In this document: positions 46,615 to 56,787 of the stretch, in pieces | Layout: the number at the start of each line of letters is the position of its first letter | Numbering within the stretch: position 1 is the first letter of the stretch | Origin: an uncultured Prochlorococcus sp. | GTDB lineage: Bacteria; Cyanobacteriota; Cyanobacteriia; PCC-6307; Cyanobiaceae | Assembly: GCA_902560875.1 (NCBI GenBank) | Contig: CACENO010000006.1 | Span: forward strand, 1-64,000 | Direction: 5' to 3' | Length of the DNA stretch: 64,000 bases | The notes under the pieces: generated by a model | What the model saw: the letters and a program-made list of their open reading frames with translations, nothing else | Told to the model about the DNA's origin: nothing | Databases searched by the model: none | Position numbers and translations under genes: made by a program

Positions 46615-47642
46615 CAAGAGTCACACATCTCTATTATGTTATTGCAAGTTACTGACTTTTTCTATAAAAGTAAAGTCTTTTTCTAAGCAATTTTACAAGT
46701 GTTCCACGCTAATTTCTAGCTTGTCTCGCTCGATTATGCAATGGCCGAGAACAAGCCCAAAGGTCTTCAGTCTTTTTGAGATCACGTATATCGGCTCTGT
46801 CCAGATCGCTTAGTTCAATGCCGTCTGGCTCCGCACAATCCCTTCCTCGGGCTGAGAGTTCCTATAGGGGATGCATAGAAAAAAAGCCGTGCAAACCACT
46901 TGGAAGTTGATAGAGCATCATCCTCGGAATAACAAGAAAGGCTTTTGAGTCTATTAAGTGCGAGCTCCGCAAACTTGGCAAAACAAACAATCTTCAGGGC
47001 CACATGAAAGGACTTCAAGTTGCTCCTGCGAATAGATGAAGCTGATCCAGCTAACTGTTGACCTGCTTGTGTTTATTTTATTGGCTGTACATCCAACCGC
47101 CATATCTCGTTATGTCTCATGCCAAAGCTAAAAGGACTTTAAAAAAGTCGAACAGATGATTATTTAATCTTGGCAATAATGCCAGTACTCATCTCCAAAA
47201 GGATTTCAACTTTTATATGAAAGGATTGTTGCTTTGTTATCGAGCCAGTTCTCAGCAAAGATCAGGCTGGGCTTTTCTGCAACCTGATCGAGCACATCCT
47301 GGAGTGGCTGAGATAAATTGCTGCAATTTCGCAAGCCTAATAGTGCGATAGCTAATAGCCCTAGGTTTATAGAGATAAACCCTAGATGCAAAATAGATGT
47401 CTGAACCCATCAAAAGCATTTTTGCATCTTCTTTAATGATTCTTGTCCCAAAAGTTTTATACTTAATACATTCTAGATAACATTTCATACTAAATGCTTA
47501 TAATGGTAGGATTAAAACTGAAGAAATCCATGTAATGCATGTCAAAGGAAAGCTTGCTTTTTGATGTCTATTGATATAATCTAGAAAACAAATCAATAAT
47601 GGTCTGAACTCATCCTATTTCTGATTCTAGATAATCTATTAA
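46615..47642. other. One-kilobase gene-poor region, possibly decayed
   Basis: No convincing gene was found. On the minus strand a 50-codon frame at 46709-46861 is open and protein-like (AEPDGIELSDLDRADIRDL) but has no start codon. A TTG-started 61-codon frame at 47206-47391 has a hydrophobic start (LGFISINLGLLAIALLGL) without a ribosome site. Local base use is less A+T-rich than the flanks between about 46720 and 46870. The stretch may hold remnants of lost genes. Confidence 0.45.
46709..46861 (-). pseudogene. Possible gene remnant (open frame without start)
   Basis: Fifty sense codons run from a TAG at 46862-46864 to a TAG at 46709 with no ATG, GTG or early TTG. The translation is rich in charged residues (ELSDLDRADIRDLKKTEDLW) and looks more like protein than chance. 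No intact upstream part is visible in any frame. It may be the C-terminal end of a degraded small gene; no family was recognised. Confidence 0.3.
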
Positions 47643-49448
47643 ATGAACCTTGCTAATTTTATAATTTCTCTTTCATTTGGTATTGGATTTGTTTCATGTA
47701 TAACTCTTTTACTTTTTAAAAAAGTAAGTTTTAATAGCTTTCTTGCTTCTTTATTCTTAATCACTTCTCCAATCCCTCTATTGGCTTATAGTAGAGCATG
47801 GCTCATTAAATATTACTTTTTAACTGTAATTTTATTTGCAGCTTTCGCTTTAATTAAAAGGCATAAGAAATACAAGCAGATTTTATCTTCTTCAAATTCT
47901 ATTTTTAACCAATTCAAGGTTTCAACAGGAAAAAATCGCTTATATATTATTGGTTTTTCATTGTTACTATCTAGTTTATTTTGCTATAAGTCAATTCCAG
48001 TTATTTGGAGGTTCGACTCACATGATCTTAATTACTTTTCTTGGTTAAATGAAATCTTTAGAATAGACTATCCTGGTCCAATAAGGGCACCTACAGCCTA
48101 TCCAAATTTGTTAAGTGCCAACCATTTAACTGCAGGAAGTATTTTATCACCTTTCCTTATTCTCATAAAACCAGTAAACCTATATGTAAGTTATAATGTT
48201 AAATTTTTACTGATATTTTCCGCTTTATTTAATTTCTTTTATAGTTTTTTCAATTGCATAAGAATATACACTACAAAGATTCAATTATTTTTAGGATCAA
48301 TCATATTATTTATCACTGGCTTGCTTTATATGTCAGAGATAGACTATGCAGCAGCTATATCCAACTATACAATATTAATTCTTTTCCTAACAATTGGATC
48401 AGAATGTTTTGGATCGTATGCCAAAAAAAGTACCGAACTTTCACTAGCTTCACGAATTACGATATTAATTCTTTGTACGTCCTTAATAATAGCAAAGGCT
48501 TCTACTTTTCCTGCATTTTTATTATGTTTTATATTATTATTGCTTTCTTCTGAGTATTCCCAATCAATACTAAAAAAGATACCTAAGGTTTGGTTTCTTA
48601 TTGCTTCAGGCATCATAATCATTGTACTATTTAGCTGGTTGTTACCCAAGAGCAATCATGGGTCTTTAGATTTAAGTTTTCCTTTATGCCTAATAACACC
48701 AAAAGAAAATTACTATCAATGCATCGCATCAAATGCGATTAACCCCTTTTATGGATGGTTACTAAATGATCATAAAGTAAATTTCCTATATAAACTAAAT
48801 TTCTTCACGAATGATTATTCCCATATTTATACATACATATATATTTGGCTTTATTGTCTAATTCCATGTATTGGGTTAGGTTTGATTTTATCTAAATTAT
48901 CTAATAACACCATAGGCAAGGCTTATGGGGATTTCTGTTATTACTATGGTTCAGCAACTGCCATATCAATCTTACTAATAAGAGAGTCAATCAAGTTTTA
49001 TGGATATAACATGGCTCATGCATATCTAGTAGCCCCAATATTATCATTTACAGCGGTCGGAATATTACTTGTAGAGCTAATGCCTAGAGTTAATATAAGA
49101 TTAGAATTCTTATATATTTTACTATCTATTAATATTATCTTGTTGGCTTTAAATCATTCAAATTATTCAAATTTAGGGATACGCGAGAATTTCATGAACC
49201 AAGAGAAAGATGGCTATTATGTAAGTAGTCTTGTTTCTTTAAAATTCAACGAATTGAAATATTTTGATCAAGACTTTTGTACTAAAAATATTAAAGCAAA
49301 AAAATTATTTGAAAGATTCTTAAATAAGGATGGGTGTGGAGTTGAAGATCTTTCGGAAATCAAATCAGCATTGATTGGAGAAAGAAGTAATGTTAGTTTA
49401 AGAGCAAAACATTCATTAGTCCGTGAATTCACAATAATCGAGGAATAA
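47643..49448 (+). CDS. Large polytopic membrane protein, possible GT-C-like
   Basis: The 601-residue protein has about twelve membrane helices and a final soluble tail of about 80 residues. A long first outer loop carries IWRFDSHDLNYFSWLNEIFR near residue 121, an acidic motif of the kind found in GT-C glycosyltransferases. I do not recognise a named family. A small membrane protein begins 1 nt after its stop, so the two are probably a unit. A transfer of lipid-linked sugar is plausible but unproven. Confidence 0.75.
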   Translation: MNLANFIISLSFGIGFVSCITLLLFKKVSFNSFLASLFLITSPIPLLAYSRAWLIKYYFLTVILFAAFALIKRHKKYKQILSSSNSIFNQFKVSTGKNRLYIIGFSLLLSSLFCYKSIPVIWRFDSHDLNYFSWLNEIFRIDYPGPIRAPTAYPNLLSANHLTAGSILSPFLILIKPVNLYVSYNVKFLLIFSALFNFFYSFFNCIRIYTTKIQLFLGSIILFITGLLYMSEIDYAAAISNYTILILFLTIGSECFGSYAKKSTELSLASRITILILCTSLIIAKASTFPAFLLCFILLLLSSEYSQSILKKIPKVWFLIASGIIIIVLFSWLLPKSNHGSLDLSFPLCLITPKENYYQCIASNAINPFYGWLLNDHKVNFLYKLNFFTNDYSHIYTYIYIWLYCLIPCIGLGLILSKLSNNTIGKAYGDFCYYYGSATAISILLIRESIKFYGYNMAHAYLVAPILSFTAVGILLVELMPRVNIRLEFLYILLSINIILLALNHSNYSNLGIRENFMNQEKDGYYVSSLVSLKFNELKYFDQDFCTKNIKAKKLFERFLNKDGCGVEDLSEIKSALIGERSNVSLRAKHSLVREFTIIEE

Positions 49449-49449
49449 A

Positions 49450-49728
49450 ATGGTAAGAAAAGATATTAGAACCAAAATCAAAAAATATACATTAATCTGT
49501 GTTGCAATTTCTGCTGCGATTTCTTCTTTGCAAATTGTCATTATTCCTTCTATTTATGCAAGATTAAAATCTTTCAGTAAAGGACGTAGCGAAATTTTAA
49601 GAAAAATAGAAAGTACTGATTCCTTCAAGAGATTCTGCAACCTAAAAGCAACCAGTAAACTGACATCCAAGTCCAAATTATTTAAAAGCTTTTGCATCAA
49701 AGGTTTTATTTATGTTGAGGAGCCTTAA
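49450..49728 (+). CDS. Small membrane protein coupled to upstream gene
   Basis: The 92-residue protein has one membrane helix near residues 13-33 (TLICVAISAAISSLQIVII) and a basic tail with two cysteines (RFCNLK and SFCIKG). A GAGG ribosome site lies inside the end of the preceding gene, 6 nt before the ATG. The last 23 bp overlap the convergent gene at 49706. Family unknown; probably an accessory of the large membrane protein. Confidence 0.65.
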   Translation: MVRKDIRTKIKKYTLICVAISAAISSLQIVIIPSIYARLKSFSKGRSEILRKIESTDSFKRFCNLKATSKLTSKSKLFKSFCIKGFIYVEEP

Positions 49729-50899
49729 TCTTTAGGAAATCAAATAATCCTTCATGCACATGTATATTTCCTTGATCATTTCTCCTTAGAGTTCTATGGC
49801 TATTGATCTGGGGCTTAGCATAGGAATACGAATTAAAAAATGGAATATTTCTTATGTTTTTATATTTAATAAATTTATTGAAGATATCTACAAAAGAACT
49901 CTTCTCTAGTTTAATCAGCTCATTATTATCTATCAGCAGCCAATGATCCTTTATAGGTATACTTAAATCTTGTATTAAATCTTCCTCTTTGTAAGGAGGT
50001 AAATAAATAGCATCTAAATGAGTCAACGGTATTTTACCAATATATAAAGTTGGCTTATTAAATAACAGGGAAGGGAAATGAGTGGCACCAGAGATACTAC
50101 CAATAACATAATCAGCTCTATGATAAATTTCGTATAGAGAAATATTTTGGTTAATTAATTCATTGAGACTATAAATATTAGATTTATTTTGATTTCTGGG
50201 GACTGGAGTATCTCCTATCAATACAATATTTATAGACTCATCTATTGAATCAATGATATTATCTATTATAGGTTTTGGCATATTTCGTTCTGAGTTTGCT
50301 GTAGAGTATTTCCAAACACCCGTTCTCGCATAAAACAATATATATTTTGAATCAAGGATTTTATTAACAGAGTAATTTCTAAAGGATCTTCTCTTAATTG
50401 ATTTGTCTAGGAATTGACTATTTATTAAATTCATTCTTGGGAATTTTTTATATTTGATACCATTTTCTTTATAAGATAAGAACATATGTCCATTTACATC
50501 TACTGATGTCTTAATAGAAAAGAAAAATGGTGCCAAAAGGATTTGTAAAATAGGATTGTATATCACACAATTTTTTCTATCTAGAAATATTCCAATCCAG
50601 TACTCATCAATTGAACCTTTTTTCGCAAGGCATATTATTGTCTTGTTTGACTCAATTCTGTTTTCGTCTGCATACAAAAATAAAAATAACCAAGATCCAA
50701 AATGATCGCAATCTGACCTTACAAAAGAAAATCTTTTTGAAAGATATTTCCCTATCGTTAAATCAACCAATACTCCTACTAAAGAGGGTATTTTGTGATA
50801 CACAAAATAAATGAGAAAATCTTTAAATTGTTTCTTAAAATTTAAAGATTTATTGTTTTCTATTGATGGGAGCTCTTGATAGCTATACTTCGGCAACAT
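49706..50899 (-). CDS. Putative glycosyltransferase (GT-B-like, unassigned)
   Basis: The 397-residue protein has no signal peptide. Its C-terminal half contains NIVLIGDTPVPRNQN near 230, HRADYVIGSISGATHFPSLL near 257 and FNKPTLYIGKIPL near 277, which resemble the donor-binding half of TIGR04372-type or related GT-B glycosyltransferases. The N-terminal half has no familiar motif. The gene stands alone between small membrane protein and SDR genes. Family placement is tentative. Confidence 0.55.
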   Translation of the reverse strand: MLPKYSYQELPSIENNKSLNFKKQFKDFLIYFVYHKIPSLVGVLVDLTIGKYLSKRFSFVRSDCDHFGSWLFLFLYADENRIESNKTIICLAKKGSIDEYWIGIFLDRKNCVIYNPILQILLAPFFFSIKTSVDVNGHMFLSYKENGIKYKKFPRMNLINSQFLDKSIKRRSFRNYSVNKILDSKYILFYARTGVWKYSTANSERNMPKPIIDNIIDSIDESINIVLIGDTPVPRNQNKSNIYSLNELINQNISLYEIYHRADYVIGSISGATHFPSLLFNKPTLYIGKIPLTHLDAIYLPPYKEEDLIQDLSIPIKDHWLLIDNNELIKLEKSSFVDIFNKFIKYKNIRNIPFFNSYSYAKPQINSHRTLRRNDQGNIHVHEGLFDFLKIKAPQHK

Positions 50900-50960
50900 T
50901 AGAAGTATTAATTATGTTGAATTTTGATTATACATTACTTTCTATAATCACTTATCCAAT

Positions 50961-51776
50961 TCATTCCAAAGGCTCTCTTGGTAAAAAAGTCTCTAAGCTA
51001 GAATGAATTCTAGAATTGTTTCCTTTTTTTGGTTCAAAAAGAATTTGCTTGATATTTCTTTTACTATTTTTATGAGATGAAAAATAAGTTTTTGCTAGTG
51101 ATAAATAAGAAACCTCTTCTTTTCCTCCAAGATGGCATAGTTTCATTCTTTTATTCCTTATGATTCTATGTATCGCATCATTTACTTGTTGTAAAGTTAT
51201 AGGAGATATGTATTTATCTGAGAATGCAAAGATATCTTGATTTTTATCAAGTTTAAGCTTCCACTCTCTTATTAGAGGGGTACTTTCTGAAATTACCTTG
51301 GTGATTCTCAAAACACAAACAGTATTTTTGGGATATTGAAAGAGGAAGTCTTCTACTTCAGCTTTAAACTTTCCATAGTTATTCATAGGGCATACTTTAT
51401 CGGAAACTTTATAAAAACCCTTTTCGCCACTAAAAACGCAATTGGTCGACAAAAAGATCACATATGTATTTTCTTCTAGGCATTTCTTAATCAATCTAAT
51501 AGTATTAGTAACATTTATTTTTCTTGTCTCTTCAGGACTTTCCTCACATCTTAATATTTTAGCTACTGATCCAAGAACAATACATACATCAAACTTCTTA
51601 AAATCAAAACTATATTCCTTATCATTTAAATCAAACTGCTTTATATTTTTCTGATGATTACTTTTTCTTGAAGTGCCAATAGTTTCATACCCCTTTTTGT
51701 CCAAATATTGGATCAATGAAGTGCCTATCTCACCTGTTGAGCCTATAACAAGTACTTTCTCATTAGTTATCTTCAT
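50961..51776 (-). CDS. RmlD-like NAD(P)-dependent sugar reductase (SDR)
   Basis: The 271-residue SDR has VLVIGSTGEIGTSLIQYL at the N-terminus, FLSTNCVFSGEKG near 109 and the catalytic region NNYGKFKAEVEDF near 132 (YxxxK as YGKFK). The layout matches dTDP-4-dehydrorhamnose reductases and related SDRs. It is the last cluster gene before the housekeeping block and likely makes a deoxy or reduced nucleotide sugar; the exact substrate is unknown. Confidence 0.8.
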   Translation of the reverse strand: MKITNEKVLVIGSTGEIGTSLIQYLDKKGYETIGTSRKSNHQKNIKQFDLNDKEYSFDFKKFDVCIVLGSVAKILRCEESPEETRKINVTNTIRLIKKCLEENTYVIFLSTNCVFSGEKGFYKVSDKVCPMNNYGKFKAEVEDFLFQYPKNTVCVLRITKVISESTPLIREWKLKLDKNQDIFAFSDKYISPITLQQVNDAIHRIIRNKRMKLCHLGGKEEVSYLSLAKTYFSSHKNSKRNIKQILFEPKKGNNSRIHSSLETFLPREPLE

Positions 51777-52021
51777 AGCAATCTAGGAAACTTTTTATAA
51801 ACCATTAACCTATCCAAAAGGGTTATATCTATAGTCTATAAGAAAATTCTAAACTTGATTAGTTTAAATCAAACATTAAACAAAATGAATCAGTATATAA
51901 GTAAAAGTCAATTTTTATAAATCAATTAAAAGTATTAAAAATTGCAGGAAGAAGATGTCAGATTTAGATAATTAAAATACTTTAATAGAAGAAATTTGAA
52001 GTAAGAGCCTTAATCTAAAAA

Positions 52022-52693
52022 CTACAAATGCCTCCAAACTGCTAAAAGCTTTCCTTGGATATGGACCTGATCTGCATCTAAAACAATTGGTTCATAAGAG
52101 GAATTAGCTGCCTCAAGGCGAACTATTGCTCCATCTCGATGAAAATGCTTAAGCGTTGTTCCACTACCCGGCACCATTGCACTCACAACTGTCCCATTCT
52201 TCAATCTGGATGGTTCAACCACTGGCTCCATTAGAACTACATCACCATCGGCGATATATGCATCAATCATTGAATCGCCATTTACGGTTAGAGCAAATAA
52301 TCCACGAGTTTCAAGGACTGAATTGAGATCCAATCTTTCCTGAACATCATCAAAGGTTTCTACTAAACCTCCTGCCGCAACAGCCCCAAGCACAGGAATA
52401 CCAGATACGAAATCACCCAAAAGCTGCAAAGTTCTAGCCTGTCCTTCTTTCCATGTGATCCATCCTTTTTGCTGCAAATGCCTCAATCTGCTCTGAATAG
52501 GGGCAGGCGAGCGCAAACCCATCGCCTCCATCATTTGCCTTATTGAAGGGCTGTGATGATTTGTACCTATATAGTCTGCAAGCCAGTCATACAATTCCTG
52601 CTGGGCAGAAGTCAGAGAATTATTGGAGGCTTCAGTCACCTGAAAACATTCGTCGGTCAATACATTTGTACCTACTAGAAAGTGATCTGACAA
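52022..52693 (-). CDS. lexA: LexA repressor
   Basis: The 223-residue protein has an N-terminal winged helix (LTSAQQELYDWLADYIGTNH) and an S24 peptidase half. The autocleavage Ala-Gly lies in GAVAAGGLVE near residue 107, the catalytic Ser in VNGDSMID near 139 and the Lys in TTLKHFHRD near 180. The TTG at 52693 is only one option; a GTG at 52639 puts the winged helix closer to the start as in most LexA proteins. It follows argF by 3 nt. It should repress SOS genes. Confidence 0.93.
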   Translation of the reverse strand: MSDHFLVGTNVLTDECFQVTEASNNSLTSAQQELYDWLADYIGTNHHSPSIRQMMEAMGLRSPAPIQSRLRHLQQKGWITWKEGQARTLQLLGDFVSGIPVLGAVAAGGLVETFDDVQERLDLNSVLETRGLFALTVNGDSMIDAYIADGDVVLMEPVVEPSRLKNGTVVSAMVPGSGTTLKHFHRDGAIVRLEAANSSYEPIVLDADQVHIQGKLLAVWRHL

Positions 52694-52696
52694 CCT

Positions 52697-53653
52697 TCAT
52701 ACCCCTCCCAATAATGCAGCCAAAAGTGCTTGCTGCAGATGAAGTCGGTTTTCAGCCTGATCAAAAATACGGCTAGATTCACTTTCCATGACCTCAGGAC
52801 TAATTTCTTCTCCTCGATGTGCTGGTAAACAGTGGAGAACTATTGCGTCTGGATTAGCCAATGAAAGCAAGACTTCATCAACACAAAAACCACCAAAAGC
52901 CTTACTTCTACTGGATTGTTCTTCCTCCTGCCCCATAGAGGCCCAAACATCTGTATAAATCGCACTAGCTCCTATTACAGCATCTTGAGGATTATTAGAA
53001 ATTTCAACATTTGCCCCATAAGTTGCCAAAGAACGGGCCTTAGATACAATTTCTGGTAATGGTTCAAATCCTGAAGGAGCAGCTATCCTTACATTTACTC
53101 CTAAAAGAGAACCACAAATCATTAAAGAATTAGCAACATTATTTCCATCGCCAACATAAGCCAGGGTAAGACCAGAAAGATTTCCAAATGATTCTTTTAT
53201 TGTGAAATAATCAGCAAGAGCCTGACAAGGATGTTCGAGATCTGTTAAGGCATTTATAACTGGTATAGAAGCCCAATCAGCGTAATCCTCTAACTCTTTT
53301 TGTTCAAAAGTTCTTACTGCTAAAGCATCACAAAAACGACTCAATACCCTGGCTGTATCCTGCAAAGGCTCCCCACGGCCTAATTGTGTAACATTTGGAT
53401 TTAAATCAACTATTTGTCCGCCTAATCTGGCCATTGCAACCTGAAAACTAACTCTTGTTCGAGTTGATGCTTTAGTAAAAATCAACCCTAAAACACGGTT
53501 GCCAAGGTCTATTCTGCGATCCCCTTGTTTTAGTTGCTTTGCCAATTCAAACAAAGCATATATTTGTTCAGAAGTAAAATCTGATGAAGAAAGGAAGTCC
53601 CCGCCTTTAAGAGAAGAAAGGTTGGCAGCGACACCATGGGAAATTGAGGCCAT
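52697..53653 (-). CDS. argF: Ornithine carbamoyltransferase
   Basis: The 318-residue protein has the carbamoyl-phosphate motif STRTRVSFQVAMARLGGQ near residue 62, HPCQALADYFTIKE near 145 and HCLPAHRGEEISPEVM near 273. These are the OTCase motifs; the enzyme makes citrulline from ornithine in arginine synthesis. It lies between ftsH (54 nt) and lexA (3 nt) and is probably co-transcribed with lexA. The ATG at 53653 is taken; the conserved core begins about 20 residues in. Confidence 0.95.
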   Translation of the reverse strand: MASISHGVAANLSSLKGGDFLSSSDFTSEQIYALFELAKQLKQGDRRIDLGNRVLGLIFTKASTRTRVSFQVAMARLGGQIVDLNPNVTQLGRGEPLQDTARVLSRFCDALAVRTFEQKELEDYADWASIPVINALTDLEHPCQALADYFTIKESFGNLSGLTLAYVGDGNNVANSLMICGSLLGVNVRIAAPSGFEPLPEIVSKARSLATYGANVEISNNPQDAVIGASAIYTDVWASMGQEEEQSSRSKAFGGFCVDEVLLSLANPDAIVLHCLPAHRGEEISPEVMESESSRIFDQAENRLHLQQALLAALLGGV

Positions 53654-53707
53654 GGAGGAAGCTTGAAAGCGGTGTTGTAGTAATTAAAGGATATTAGTCA
53701 AATTTTT

Positions 53708-55585
53708 TCATGCTGAAGTCATTTCTTTAGGCATAGAACTTTTTTCAAGCATTTCCTTTAATTGATCTCCTTCAATTACTTCTTTCTCAAGAATCTGTTG
53801 AGAAATGTTTTCCAATAATAGAAGATTGTGCCTAAGTATTTTCAATGCATTTTCATGTCCAACATCTACAAGGCTTCTTACTTCTTTATCAATCGCTTGA
53901 GCAGTTGCATCACTTACAACTCTTCGGGGATTGTTATTACCTCCTAAAAAAGTACCTCCTCCCTGCTTGTCATAAGCCAAAGGGCCCAAAATATCACTCA
54001 TGCCATAAGTCCCAACCATTTGCTCTGCCAAATCAGTTGCTCTCTGCAAATCATTAGATGCGCCCGTAGTTATTTTTCCAAAAACAATCTCTTCAGCAGA
54101 TCGCCCACCAAGCAAAGTTGCTATTTGACCCTGTAAATCCTCTTTTGAATTTAAGAATCTTTCTTCGGTTGGAAGCTGAAGAGTGTAGCCAAGAGCACTC
54201 ATCCCCCTAGGAACAATAGAGATTTTGGCGACCTTGCTTCCCCCAGGCATCAAATGTCCAACAATCGCATGGCCTACCTCATGATATGCAACAACTTTCT
54301 TTTCATCTGCTTGTAAAACTCTGCTCTTCTTCTCTAACCCAGCAACAACTCTTTCAATAGCTTCATTCAAGTCTTGCTGCTCAACTTTGGTCCGTTTACC
54401 TCTAGCAGCAAGCAAGGCAGCTTCATTGACCATATTTGCCAAATCAGCTCCAGCAAAACCACTGGTGGCTTGTGCAATTCTCTCAAGATCTACTCCTTCG
54501 GCTAATTTCACTTTTTTAACGTAGATATCAAGAATTGTTTTCCTGCCAGATAGGTCAGGTCTGTCAACCAATACTTGCCTGTCAAATCGGCCTGGCCGCA
54601 AAAGTGCAGCATCTAGAACTTCTGGTTGGTTAGTTGCTGCTAAAACAATTACTGGCTTATCTGTTGAGGCAAAGCCATCCATTTCTGTCAATAACTGATT
54701 AAGTGTTTGTTCTCTCTCATCGTTACCTCCTACTACACCCATAGAGCCTGATCTACTTTTACCAATTGCATCAAGTTCATCAATAAAAATAATGCAAGGA
54801 GCCTTTTTCTTGGCTTGTTCAAAAAGATCTCTTACACGTGCTGCGCCTGCTCCAACAAATAATTCAACAAATTCAGAACCAGAAATAATAAAGAAGGGTA
54901 CACTCGCTTCACCTGCTACAGCTTTAGAGAGCAATGTCTTTCCAGTCCCAGGAGGGCCCACTAAAAGAACTCCCTTTGGAATGCGTGCACCTATATCTGT
55001 ATATCTTTCTGGAGTTTTAAGAAAGTCAACTATCTCTGTCAATTCGTCCTTCGCCTCATCAACTCCAGCCACATCATCAAAAGTGACTCGTGATTCTTCA
55101 TCAGGAACATAAACTTTAGCTTTGCTTTTAGTAAAACTAAGAGCTCCTTGAGCTCCTCCTCCACCCATGCTCCTGCGTGCAAAAAACTGAAGTACAAGTA
55201 TGAAAATCAAAGGTGGGACAACCCAACTAAGAACTGTTGTGAAAATATTGGGCTTCTTAGGAGGTGCTGCAGCAAATTCAACGCCTTTAGCCTCCAAACG
55301 TTGTGGCAAATCCATATCAAAAATTGGAGTAGTCGCCAAGACAGATGGAGCACCTTCTTGAGGGGAAGTCAACTCATAACGAATTTGCTCTTGGGTTATA
55401 TAAGCCCTTTTAACCTCGCCATCATTAACCTGATTAATAAAAAGGGAATACGGAACACGAGGTACTTGCATGCCTGGATTTGGCAAAATACTGCTAATCA
55501 GGAGCAGTGCTCCAAATCCAATCAGCAAAAAATTAATTATTCCGAAACGTCTATTCGGCTGATTGTCATCTTGACGAATCGCCAT
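53708..55585 (-). CDS. ftsH: FtsH ATP-dependent zinc metalloprotease
   Basis: The 625-residue protein has two N-terminal membrane helices (about 15-33 and 113-130), an AAA domain with Walker [18 protein letters not shown] near 209, Walker [12 protein letters not shown] near 267 and SRH near 310, and the zinc motif HEVGH near 428. It degrades membrane proteins, including damaged photosystem II D1 in cyanobacteria. Marine picocyanobacteria have several FtsH paralogues; which one this is cannot be told. Confidence 0.96.
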   Translation of the reverse strand: MAIRQDDNQPNRRFGIINFLLIGFGALLLISSILPNPGMQVPRVPYSLFINQVNDGEVKRAYITQEQIRYELTSPQEGAPSVLATTPIFDMDLPQRLEAKGVEFAAAPPKKPNIFTTVLSWVVPPLIFILVLQFFARRSMGGGGAQGALSFTKSKAKVYVPDEESRVTFDDVAGVDEAKDELTEIVDFLKTPERYTDIGARIPKGVLLVGPPGTGKTLLSKAVAGEASVPFFIISGSEFVELFVGAGAARVRDLFEQAKKKAPCIIFIDELDAIGKSRSGSMGVVGGNDEREQTLNQLLTEMDGFASTDKPVIVLAATNQPEVLDAALLRPGRFDRQVLVDRPDLSGRKTILDIYVKKVKLAEGVDLERIAQATSGFAGADLANMVNEAALLAARGKRTKVEQQDLNEAIERVVAGLEKKSRVLQADEKKVVAYHEVGHAIVGHLMPGGSKVAKISIVPRGMSALGYTLQLPTEERFLNSKEDLQGQIATLLGGRSAEEIVFGKITTGASNDLQRATDLAEQMVGTYGMSDILGPLAYDKQGGGTFLGGNNNPRRVVSDATAQAIDKEVRSLVDVGHENALKILRHNLLLLENISQQILEKEVIEGDQLKEMLEKSSMPKEMTSA

Positions 55586-55671
55586 AGCAAAAAAAAATTC
55601 AGTTGGGTACCAAACTAAGCGGAACAGTCAAAAAACGTTTAATTTCTCTGGCGTAAGAACCGAACGTGGTC

Positions 55672-56787
55672 CTAATGACCAGGCTTTTCTGTTGGGACAA
55701 GCATCTTTAAAAGCCAATCTTGATCAATCCTTTTGATAGAAGCTTTTCTCAGAATCAAAGACTCTTCAATTGAGGTAAACCCTAAACTGGCTAATGGAGT
55801 CATCGCAGTATTGCCACCCAATAATTTCGGAGCAATAAAAATTGCTAATTCTTGGACGCACCCATCTTTTATTGCATTACTAGCAAGTGCTGCACCGCAC
55901 TCCCACAGCACCTGATTACAATCTTTTCTTGCCAAAGCATTCAAAAGATCTATCGGATTGGTGGAATTTAACTCAAGATAATCTGGGCCATTAGGTTTTT
56001 GGTTGATTTTGTTTTTTAGAGCATGCGGACCATATGCAACAAGCGTTTTAGCAATAGTTGTGTCCCAAAGCATAGCCTCAGAGGGCAAATTCAAGCTACT
56101 TGTAAGAACTACTCTTAAAGGCTCTGGATTACAAAGTCCTCTACTAGTTAGCAGTGGATTATCAGTCCTAACAGTGCCACTCCCAACTATGACTGCATCA
56201 CACTTTGAGCGAAGGATATGAACCCAATTACGAGCTTTTTCTCCAGTAATCCATTTACTCTCTCCATTGGGCAATCCTGTTCTGCCATCTAAAGACATAG
56301 CCCATTTAAGAATGCCCCATGGTCGTCCATTCTTAACTCTAAAAATAAAAGCTCTATTTTGGAATGCAGCTTCTTCTTCAAGAACCCCAGTAATAACTTC
56401 TAATCCGGCATCCCTCAATCTAGCTATACCTCCACCAGCAACCCTCGGGTCAGGATCTTCTAGTGCAATAACAACTCTAGATATTTCGGATTGCAAAATA
56501 GCTTCAGTGCAAGGAGGTGTTCTTCCGTAATGGCAACAAGGCTCAAGCGTTACTAATAAAGTTCCTCCTTTAGCCCTAATTCCAGCTTGAGATAAAGCCA
56601 ATACCTCAGCATGAGGATGACCTGCCCCTGCATGAAAACCTTCTCCTATTATTTTTCCTTCCTGATTAAGAACAACTGCACCTACTAATGGATTAGGGCT
56701 TGTCAATCCATCTGCAAGCAAGGCAAGCTGCAAAGCCCGTTGCATCCATTGTCTCCAAAGAGCAGCTGAATGATCAATCTGTTTCAT
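55672..56787 (-). CDS. ribD: Bifunctional riboflavin deaminase/reductase
   Basis: The N-terminal cytidine-deaminase-like domain has HAEVLALSQAG and PCCHYGRTPPCTEA, which carry the zinc ligands; the C-terminal reductase has WAMSLDGRTGLPNGESKWIT and VGSGTVRTDNPLLTSRG. It makes the pyrimidine intermediate of riboflavin from GTP. The frame opens at 56853, but the ATG at 56787 fits the family N-terminus and gives about 371 residues. It overlaps the end of the DUF3122 gene by 14 nt. Confidence 0.94.
   Translation of the reverse strand: MKQIDHSAALWRQWMQRALQLALLADGLTSPNPLVGAVVLNQEGKIIGEGFHAGAGHPHAEVLALSQAGIRAKGGTLLVTLEPCCHYGRTPPCTEAILQSEISRVVIALEDPDPRVAGGGIARLRDAGLEVITGVLEEEAAFQNRAFIFRVKNGRPWGILKWAMSLDGRTGLPNGESKWITGEKARNWVHILRSKCDAVIVGSGTVRTDNPLLTSRGLCNPEPLRVVLTSSLNLPSEAMLWDTTIAKTLVAYGPHALKNKINQKPNGPDYLELNSTNPIDLLNALARKDCNQVLWECGAALASNAIKDGCVQELAIFIAPKLLGGNTAMTPLASLGFTSIEESLILRKASIKRIDQDWLLKMLVPTEKPGH

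Noticed and set aside
47206-47391. 61-codon minus-strand frame with a hydrophobic start
   Set aside because: TTG start without a ribosome site, in a region that looks decayed. Other frames there are equally long.
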